From contig JAIPCT010000029.1 in the NCBI GenBank assembly GCA_021738065.1, positions 1 to 34,645 on the forward strand: a DNA stretch of 34,645 bases. Direction: 5' to 3'. The first letter of the stretch is position 1; every line of letters starts with the position of its first letter. The DNA is from Burkholderiaceae bacterium (lineage in GTDB: Bacteria > Pseudomonadota > Gammaproteobacteria > Burkholderiales > Rhodocyclaceae). Under the pieces are notes generated by a model that saw only the letters and a program-made list of their open reading frames with translations, did not search any database and was not told the DNA's origin. Shown here one piece after another: positions 15,813-20,978 of this stretch. Made by a program: the position numbers and the translations under genes.

Positions 15813-16312
15813 GGCTTGCGGGGTTTGCAGCCTTTGAGTATCCAGAGCGAAACCACGCCGGCAAATTCGTCGGCGCGCACTTTGCGCGCCAGGCTCAGCA
15901 CGTCGCGCCCGGCATCGGTTTTCAGGCTTGGGTCGGCGCCGGCGTTCAAGAGCGGCAGGGCATGCTGGGTGCGCGTGGCAAATGCCGCCATGTGCATCGG
16001 GGTTCGGCCTTCCGCGTCGCGGGCATTGACATTGGCGCCGGCGGCAATCAGTGCCATGAGCGGGCCGCCATCGGCATTCATTGCCGCATAGTGGAGCGGT
16101 GTCGCGCCCAGATCGGTCCGTACGTCGCGGTTCTGCGGCGAGGCATTCAAAAGTTTTTCCACGTCCTGGCGGGTCGCCATGCGGGCGGCATCATGGATCG
16201 GCTGCTCGTTTTTTCCCAGCGTTGGATCGGCTGGCAGGGCCAAGGCCGGGTACAGGGTACAGCACAATATCGGCAGGAGTCGATACAGAGTCTTCGGGCT
16301 AAAGATTTTCAT
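15806..16312 (-). CDS. secreted ankyrin-repeat protein
   Basis: A 168-residue protein with a hydrophobic signal sequence (residues about 1-28, ending ALALPADP). Roughly three ankyrin repeats follow, with signatures GATPLHYAAMNADGGPLMALIAAGANVNARD and GRTPMHMAAFATRTQHALPLLNAGAD. Ankyrin repeats mediate protein binding; the partner is unknown. The C-terminus holds two cysteines (KGCKPRKPC). It overlaps the DUF411 gene by 7 bases and starts about 38 bases downstream of the tRNA-Arg gene on the same strand, so tRNA read-through could contribute to its expression. Confidence 0.82.
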   Translation of the reverse strand: MKIFSPKTLYRLLPILCCTLYPALALPADPTLGKNEQPIHDAARMATRQDVEKLLNASPQNRDVRTDLGATPLHYAAMNADGGPLMALIAAGANVNARDAEGRTPMHMAAFATRTQHALPLLNAGADPSLKTDAGRDVLSLARKVRADEFAGVVSLWILKGCKPRKPC

Positions 16313-16349
16313 TTTTGTCTCCGGCTTCAGGGCTTGGTTGGGGTATCCC

Positions 16350-16425
16350 TGGCGCCCAAGACAGGAATCGAACCTGTGACCTACCGCTTAGGAGGCGGTC
16401 GCTCTATCCACTGAGCTACAAGGGC
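16350..16425 (-). tRNA. tRNA-Arg (anticodon CCU)
   Basis: Read on the minus strand: GCCCTTG TA GCTC ... GAGC, anticodon arm ACCGC-CTCCTAA-GCGGT (anticodon CCU, codon AGG), T-arm ACAGG-TTCGATT-CCTGT, then CTTGGGC, discriminator G and encoded CCA; 76 nt. The D, anticodon and T arms are perfect. The acceptor stem has two apparent U-U mismatches (positions 5-68 and 6-67). With the two preceding bases, a GCGCCC/GGGCGC pairing could also form, so ends may differ by 2 bases. Its 5' half is duplicated at 20872-20919 by an integrated element. Confidence 0.85.
16378..16425 (-). repeat. 48-bp direct repeat, left copy (attachment site inside the tRNA)
   Basis: Bases 16378-16425 are identical to 20872-20919. 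The repeat covers the tRNA 5' half, from its first base through the anticodon arm. This is the expected footprint of site-specific integration. Here the left copy belongs to the complete tRNA. Confidence 0.92.
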
Positions 16426-16436
16426 GCAAGCGGAAA

Positions 16437-16442
16437 ATTATA
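16437..16442 (-). promoter_or_regulatory. element-borne -10 hexamer serving the intact tRNA-Arg
   Basis: On the minus strand a perfect TATAAT ends 11 bases before the tRNA 5' end. It lies inside the mobile element, so it replaces the native promoter displaced to the right end. No clear -35 hexamer is visible. Confidence 0.55.
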
Positions 16443-16838
16443 CCGCACACTCCTCGCAATCCCTGCTCCAGCAAGGGGCTAAGTGTAGGTTATGCATTCG
16501 CGCTGTCAAGGCCAAAATCTTCGATAGTGCAAAATTGCAGTGCGTTGATTGTGCTGGAAGTGTGCTTGTGGTCACAGGTAGTCGCTTCGCTCCTGCACGT
16601 TGCACGTGCTTCGATTCCTGACTTGGGCGCCAGATGTCATCAAATTCATCTTGGTAGCATTGAGAGGTGGCAGGGGGGATACCCCCACCCTTACGAATAC
16701 CGCATTTGACCTAAAAAGTTTCTGCAAGAAATTCCTACAATCCACCTCTTCAGATATACCAGAATAATTTTTCAGAAAATGCTATCTTGATTTACTAGCC
16801 ACAATTCCACCGATGGCAACCGAGCGCAAAGGACTAAT
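16443..16838. other. non-coding left end of the mobile element
   Basis: No convincing gene: the longest open frames are about 60 codons, without ribosome sites. The stretch holds the inverted tRNA-like remnant (16569-16632). It also holds an extended -10 for the next gene, TG at 16780-16781 followed by TATCTT at 16783-16788. Confidence 0.5.
16569..16632 (+). pseudogene. inverted, interrupted tRNA-Arg 3'-end remnant
   Basis: On the plus strand, 16610-16632 (TTCGATTCCTG-A-CTTGGGCGCCA) matches the T-loop, acceptor strand and CCA of the resident tRNA-Arg at 22 of 23 bases, in the opposite orientation. GGTCACAGGT at 16569-16578 matches the preceding variable loop and T-stem. About 31 unrelated bases separate the two parts and contain another TTCG-CTCCTG fragment. 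It cannot be a working tRNA; it may be a relic of an earlier attachment site. Confidence 0.65.
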
Positions 16839-17315
16839 ATGAATCTGAAAACTATCCTCTTGGCTGCCATGTTGCTGCTCTCAACAACTGGCTATGCAGC
16901 AGACCTAGACAGGAATGATGCTATCTATGCAGAGGTTAAGCGCTTCTGGGCAACTCAATTAGATGGCGGTGAATCGGCAGTGATTCAGAAAGTAAAAGCT
17001 TGCTATGCGAGGCATACAAAGCCTCCAATGAAATCTCTTCAAGAAGCTGAGGCGTGCATCATTTGGGATGTAGCTCTAACGGGGCTTTCATTTGGTGTAA
17101 GCAATGAACTAGCTGCAAAAGCCCAAAAGCCGTCCGAGTCTCTTCAAACGAGTTTCACACGCAGAGGGAATATGGAATCGCGAGTAGTGAAGCTACTCAA
17201 TCGATATGGAATTAATCGGAATGGAGCAAAAGGTCAGATCAAAGACATTGACGGCAAAGTTGCTAGCGTTTTCGGAAGGGCGTACGACGATGTAACGAAG
17301 GAAAGTGGGATTTAG
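16839..17315 (+). CDS. unrecognised secreted protein of the mobile element
   Basis: A 158-residue protein with a clear signal peptide (MNLKTILLAAMLLLSTTGYAADL, cleavage likely after the second Ala). The mature part is mostly helical. It has two cysteines about 21 residues apart (KACYARH and EACIIWD), which could form a disulphide in the periplasm, and a basic C-terminal part. No family recognised. The likely promoter is the extended -10 at 16780-16788. It precedes a membrane-protein gene by 50 bases on the same strand, and both are candidate cargo. GC content and codon use are lower than in the flanking chromosome. Confidence 0.72.
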   Translation: MNLKTILLAAMLLLSTTGYAADLDRNDAIYAEVKRFWATQLDGGESAVIQKVKACYARHTKPPMKSLQEAEACIIWDVALTGLSFGVSNELAAKAQKPSESLQTSFTRRGNMESRVVKLLNRYGINRNGAKGQIKDIDGKVASVFGRAYDDVTKESGI

Positions 17316-17365
17316 CCAGCCTAGCACCTCTCTTTCGAGCTGACAAAATTGACGTGGAGATTCCA

Positions 17366-17821
17366 ATGCTTGAGTCAAACCATCCCGACCCTGAAATAAG
17401 AGCTAGATCGAATGCGCTACTGGCTGAGTCGAGAGATTCTCGACCTATCCATTCGGTTGGCATTTTTAGGAAATTAATATTCAGCAACTTCTTCCTGTTC
17501 TATGGTGGTTGTATTGCCCTTGGATTTGCATTCTGGCATTGGGGCGACAAGATAAGCAAAGAAGACTTGGCACAAATGGACTATTGCCAAAAGGTTTTGG
17601 TGGCAGGAAGCTATGGCGTAACTTATGATCCAGATACAAAGGGATATAGTTACTCAAGAAACAAATTCGATAAGCTGCGTCGCCTTACATTCCTAATGGA
17701 ATGCATGCCAAAGAGCGACCCCTATAGGAGAGAAAGAGAACGAGAGATAGTCAAGTTGAAGCATGAAATAGAAGAAGCGAAGCGCGAAATAGAAGCGATT
17801 CAGAAGAAGCTTGGCATGTAG
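17366..17821 (+). CDS. unrecognised membrane protein with C-terminal coiled coil
   Basis: From ATG 17366, with GGAG at 17356-17359, this is 151 residues; GTG 17354 is a less likely start because it overlaps that ribosome site. There is one hydrophobic segment at about residues 36-58 (LIFSNFFLFYGGCIALGFAFW). A domain of about 60 residues with two cysteines follows, then a highly charged helix (RREREREIVKLKHEIEEAKREIEAIQKKLGM) likely to form a coiled coil. The topology suggests a cytoplasmic N-terminal tail and a bitopic protein, but orientation is uncertain. It may work with the secreted protein upstream. No homologue recognised. Confidence 0.7.
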   Translation: MLESNHPDPEIRARSNALLAESRDSRPIHSVGIFRKLIFSNFFLFYGGCIALGFAFWHWGDKISKEDLAQMDYCQKVLVAGSYGVTYDPDTKGYSYSRNKFDKLRRLTFLMECMPKSDPYRREREREIVKLKHEIEEAKREIEAIQKKLGM

Positions 17822-18082
17822 GCGGCACAACACCGTGTATCTAAGGGGATTAGAAAGAGGTAAGCCGCAGGTGTATGCAGCCCATATGCTAAGTCTTGGT
17901 GCCGCGAGCTAACCTATTGATCTACATATACACAGCATGAAAATATTGCGAAATTCACGATGCAGATGATGTATATCTACAAGTATTTATAGATGCAGGG
18001 AGTCACTCATAGCGGCGTCGCTATTCGTTTCCTCGTCTATTGCATCAGCTCAAAGAATTGGCGTGATAAAGATAGGCTGCAT

Positions 18083-18118
18083 GTGTAGCTTGTCAGCAAA
18101 TGCTGACGCTATCTACAC
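18083..18118. repeat. two-part stem-loop in the element
   Basis: The outer arms GTGTAG (18083-18088) and CTACAC (18113-18118) enclose a perfect inner hairpin, GTCAGCA (18092-18098) with TGCTGAC (18101-18107). No T-tract follows on either strand. Confidence 0.65.
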
Positions 18119-18135
18119 AATCAATACCAGAGAGA

Positions 18136-18172
18136 CACGAAGAGACTGATAAAGTCTCTGAGGTCTTTCGTG
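18136..18172. repeat. second two-part stem-loop in the element
   Basis: The outer arms CACGAA (18136-18141) and TTCGTG (18167-18172) enclose GAGACT (18142-18147) paired with AGTCTC (18153-18158). It lies 17 bases from the previous stem-loop and has the same two-tier layout. Confidence 0.6.
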
Positions 18173-18321
18173 CATTCAGAAATACTGCTATCCCTACCAC
18201 GCCATTAGATGCTTAGTATTGCTCTCTTATAAGGCAGACCCTCGGGAACCCGCATGAATACTGGGCATTCCAAGTATTTTGGGAAGGGTAGCAGCCCATT
18301 GCTGGACTGCCCCTTTCATCG

Positions 18322-19782
18322 TTAGCTATGCAGCCAACCCTTATATAGCTTGTCCATTCTTGGACTGACAATATGCAGCCTCAGCGTCGAATTGTCTGGC
18401 TTTCGGATTGTCGTTCTCGAAACCCATTGAATCAATTCCGCTAAGGCAAAGGTATCATGACTGATCCTAGCACCGTGATCCTCAAGGTACTTCGTTACAG
18501 ATGGATTGAGGTAACGGTTGTAGGCATGAATAGCTGCGCTTTTGTCAGCGTGTCTGTTTGTAGCTCTGGCACCTTTGTCTAGGTAGCATGTTTCAGGGCC
18601 GAACCCTTTGATCTTTATTCTCCTGTTGCGGTAGTCCCATTTGTCGCCTTGCTTTCCGAGTGGTTCGCTTGGCATTGTGTAAATGAGATCATCGGCTTTT
18701 GCATTCATCTGTCGGGCAGTGTTTCGTATGTGCTTGCCAAGGGTTACGAAGTCTTTGGCTTTAGCTTTATCCATGTACCAGCTATAACTTAATGCACGGT
18801 CGCGGGCTCTTGCTGCCAAATCATCCACAGGAATTTTTAACTGCCTATACAGTCGCTCAGTTGTGATAGGTAAGTCAAAGAACTGGATTCGATCAACTAG
18901 TGCAGCCTTCAGTGCTTTTTCATCCCGTAGCTCCATCCCATCAAAATAGAAGGGCTTGAAGGTCATCCCCTTTACTTGGAGGTATGCTTGAAGGATGCTG
19001 CCCTCAAATAAATAGGTACTGACAATAATTCGTTTTGCGGCTTGGATTATTCCTATCGGAAGCTGGATATTGAAGAAAGTGCCGCTCTTGTCTGCATGTA
19101 GTTGGCCAGTTTCGGCCAGATCGCGAAAGCCTGCATGCATTGAGTTTCCTTTTCCCAATGCCTCATCATTCCAGGTAACTCGCCCGCTCTCTTCAAGAAT
19201 GATGGCCTTCCTCTCAAGCATTAGCTTTATATCGTCGGCAGGTAGTGCGTTCTCCTTCTGTGCCCCGATCATCTCAAGCGCTTCATCAATGATGATTATG
19301 TAGGCAGATTGCCTTATCAGTTCCTGCCCTGCATGTCCTACCCGACGAAACAGTTCATGAGTACAACTCACGTTCTTTTCTGACTTCAATAAACTGATTA
19401 GATGATCGCCCTTACGATTGGGGCCGATTTCCTTTGGCTCCCAGAATACGACTCCGCAATCTCCAAATTTTGCTAGTTCCTCTTTAGGTCTTGACGAAGC
19501 TTCGCTTACCATTGGCGTTACATAGATGTATCGCTCATGCGAATTTTGCGATACGAATTTGAACAAATTGTAGGTCTTGCCTGTTCCACACATCGCGTCT
19601 AATACTTCAACTTCCTTGACGCCTTTTGCTACTGCATTCAACATGATTATGTAATTTTCCTGACTAGCCTTTCTGTTACCTATGTTTTGCATAGGCGAAA
19701 AAAATGGACAGCCCCAATTCGGAAATAGGGTTTGTCCATAGATTGTTGCGCTGATTTTTACTACGAGGTCAGCATAACACAA
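18322..19782 (-). CDS. phage/satellite-type P-loop helicase-like protein
   Basis: Up to 486 residues. Walker A is AMCGTGKTYN (near residues 63-72) and Walker B IIIIDEALEM (near 160-169). The C-terminal region, GARATNRHADKSAAIHAYNRYLNPSV through ALAELIQWVSRTTIR to SPRMDKLYKGW, resembles helicase-like replication proteins of phages and phage satellites. Expected role: replication of the excised element. The start is uncertain: TTG 19782 lies 4 bases after the integrase stop, while ATG 19692 or ATG 19644 would leave a leader holding an inverted repeat. No strong Shine-Dalgarno is seen for any of them. Confidence 0.72.
   Translation of the reverse strand: MCYADLVVKISATIYGQTLFPNWGCPFFSPMQNIGNRKASQENYIIMLNAVAKGVKEVEVLDAMCGTGKTYNLFKFVSQNSHERYIYVTPMVSEASSRPKEELAKFGDCGVVFWEPKEIGPNRKGDHLISLLKSEKNVSCTHELFRRVGHAGQELIRQSAYIIIIDEALEMIGAQKENALPADDIKLMLERKAIILEESGRVTWNDEALGKGNSMHAGFRDLAETGQLHADKSGTFFNIQLPIGIIQAAKRIIVSTYLFEGSILQAYLQVKGMTFKPFYFDGMELRDEKALKAALVDRIQFFDLPITTERLYRQLKIPVDDLAARARDRALSYSWYMDKAKAKDFVTLGKHIRNTARQMNAKADDLIYTMPSEPLGKQGDKWDYRNRRIKIKGFGPETCYLDKGARATNRHADKSAAIHAYNRYLNPSVTKYLEDHGARISHDTFALAELIQWVSRTTIRKPDNSTLRLHIVSPRMDKLYKGWLHS
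19705..19738. repeat. inverted repeat near the start of the helicase-like gene
   Basis: TGGACA-G-CCC (19705-19714) faces GGG-TT-TGTCCA (19728-19738). If translation begins at ATG 19692, this is an operator-like site in the leader; if it begins at TTG 19782, the site is coding. Confidence 0.4.
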
Positions 19783-19786
19783 GTCG

Positions 19787-20785
19787 TCAGGGTGCGAGTG
19801 CTAGTTTGCTGGCAATGTCGGTTGCTCTTAGATGAGTGTAGCGTTTTAGCATCACTAATGATTTATGGCCCGTCACAGAGGCGACTTCCATCATGTTCAA
19901 TCCCTTCTCGAACAGACGACTTGCTGCTTCATGCCTCAGATCGTGAAACCGTAGGTCCGTGAGGAATATCGGATTGGTACTGCCCTTCCTCAGTCGGACA
20001 AGAGTGCGCTTCCATGCATTCTCAAAGCTGTCTGCTGCCTTCCAATGACCGAATAAGCGCTCCTCTTTGTGTTCCATACCGGCTAAGGTGCTCAGGGCTA
20101 CAGGCGACAGGGGAACAATGCGCTTCTCGCCGTTCTTGGTGAGGGGGAGGGTGGCTGTCCTGGCATCCAGATCAATCAGCCTCCATTCCAGCGAAAGCAG
20201 CTCGCCTAGCCTCATGCCTGTCTCGATAGCCAATGTGACGATAGGGGCGATTCTGGTGGCTTGTAGGGCTATCAGTTCATCCTGAGCGACGCGCCTGTCC
20301 CTGCCTCGTGCTTGCTTGGGTTTCCGTACTTGCTTGGCCACGTTGCTTGGAAGACCAATACCCCAATCTTTGATGGCAGTGTCGAGAACATGGGAAAGGC
20401 TATTGATCTCCTTGACCACAGTGCTGCCGGCCTTGCCTTCGCTGAGGCGCTTATCCCGCCATTGTGCAATGTGGGTGCTGCGTATGGCGGAAGCAGAGAG
20501 ATTACCGAAATGATTCTTGAGATAGCGCAAGCGCTGGGTGTCGTTCTTGCAGCTTCGCTTGAGGGGGCTTACTTCGCCAATGTAGCGGTCAATGAGTTCG
20601 CCTAGTGTCGTGCTATCTGCTGAGGTACGGGATACGAATGCACCCCTGTCCATCTCGCCTTCCAGATGCCTAGCCCACTTGTCACCATCTGACCGTGTGC
20701 TGAACGTCTTGAACACTGGCGCATGACCTTTACGCCTGATGATAAATTGCCATTTACCGCTGTCGAGCTTCCTGAATGTCGCCAT
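19787..20785 (-). CDS. tyrosine recombinase (integrase) of the element
   Basis: A 332-residue phage-type integrase. ATG 20785 has GGAGAAG upstream; the frame stays open to 20839, but without a ribosome site. The N-terminus (MATFRKLDSGKWQFIIRRKG) is an arm-binding-type domain, and a core-binding region lies at about 60-160. Catalytic residues are seen in TGMRLGELLSLEW (Arg near 192), HDLRHEA (His near 281, Arg near 284), GHKS (His near 305) and RYTHL (Tyr near 315), so it should be active. It reads away from the right attachment site, 86 bases after the 5' tRNA half, which puts it downstream of the native tRNA-Arg promoter. Confidence 0.95.
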   Translation of the reverse strand: MATFRKLDSGKWQFIIRRKGHAPVFKTFSTRSDGDKWARHLEGEMDRGAFVSRTSADSTTLGELIDRYIGEVSPLKRSCKNDTQRLRYLKNHFGNLSASAIRSTHIAQWRDKRLSEGKAGSTVVKEINSLSHVLDTAIKDWGIGLPSNVAKQVRKPKQARGRDRRVAQDELIALQATRIAPIVTLAIETGMRLGELLSLEWRLIDLDARTATLPLTKNGEKRIVPLSPVALSTLAGMEHKEERLFGHWKAADSFENAWKRTLVRLRKGSTNPIFLTDLRFHDLRHEAASRLFEKGLNMMEVASVTGHKSLVMLKRYTHLRATDIASKLALAP

Positions 20786-20871
20786 AGCACTTCTCCGAAT
20801 GTGTTGGAAATGTGCTGGAACAAAGATTGGAAAGCTCAAACCCCTTGTGCTTCTTGAGGGTGTGGATTGTC

Positions 20872-20919
20872 GACCTACCGCTTAGGAGGCGGTCGCTCTA
20901 TCCACTGAGCTACAAGGGC
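20872..20919 (-). repeat. 48-bp direct repeat, right copy: orphan 5' half of tRNA-Arg
   Basis: Identical to 16378-16425. It contains the tRNA 5' end, D-arm and anticodon arm, but no T-arm or acceptor 3' strand. It keeps the original upstream flank of the tRNA on its right side, including a TAAAAT -10. Confidence 0.92.
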
Positions 20920-20928
20920 AAGTCGCGG

Positions 20929-20934
20929 ATTTTA
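20929..20934 (-). promoter_or_regulatory. native tRNA-Arg -10, now upstream of the integrase
   Basis: TAAAAT on the minus strand ends 10 bases before the orphan tRNA 5' half, so it is the pre-integration tRNA promoter. No terminator is visible between it and the integrase ATG at 20785. Confidence 0.5.
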
Positions 20935-20944
20935 CCTGCTCGCC

Positions 20945-20950
20945 TATAAT
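20945..20950 (+). promoter_or_regulatory. -10 hexamer of uup
   Basis: A perfect TATAAT 29 bases before the GTG start at 20979. The -35 position falls at about 20922-20927 (GTCGCG), a poor match, just outside the element boundary. Confidence 0.5.
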
Positions 20951-20978
20951 CCTGCATTCACTTCCCGGCCTTATTCCC

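Larger units (their letters stand above)
17822..18321. other. 500-bp structured non-coding stretch of the mobile element
   Basis: There is no open frame of useful length on either strand. It contains at least two strong stem-loops (18083-18118 and 18136-18172) and AT-rich sequence with near-repeats such as GATGTATATCTAC and CTACATATACAC. It lies at the 3' ends of two converging transcripts. Besides termination it could hold a replication origin for the helicase-like protein or a small RNA. Confidence 0.5.
16378..20919. mobile_element. 4.5-kb integrated element in tRNA-Arg(CCU), satellite-like
   Basis: The element is bounded by the 48-bp repeats at 16378-16425 and 20872-20919 and is visibly more AT-rich than its surroundings. 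Contents from left: a 411-bp non-coding stretch with an inverted tRNA 3'-end remnant, two unrecognised genes on the plus strand, a structured 500-bp gap, and on the minus strand a helicase-like gene and a tyrosine integrase. There are no capsid, terminase, relaxase or conjugation genes, so it probably depends on a helper phage or element for spread. Integration used the 5' half of the tRNA rather than the more common 3' end. Confidence 0.88.

Noticed and set aside
15962-16414. Plus-strand frame ending in TGIEPVTYRLGGGRSIH
   Set aside because: That C-terminus is the translation of the antisense of tRNA-Arg, a common artefact, and the rest is antisense to the ankyrin gene.
16527-16709. 60-codon frame in the left end of the element
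   Set aside because: It has no ribosome site and overlaps the inverted tRNA relic; no protein-like features.
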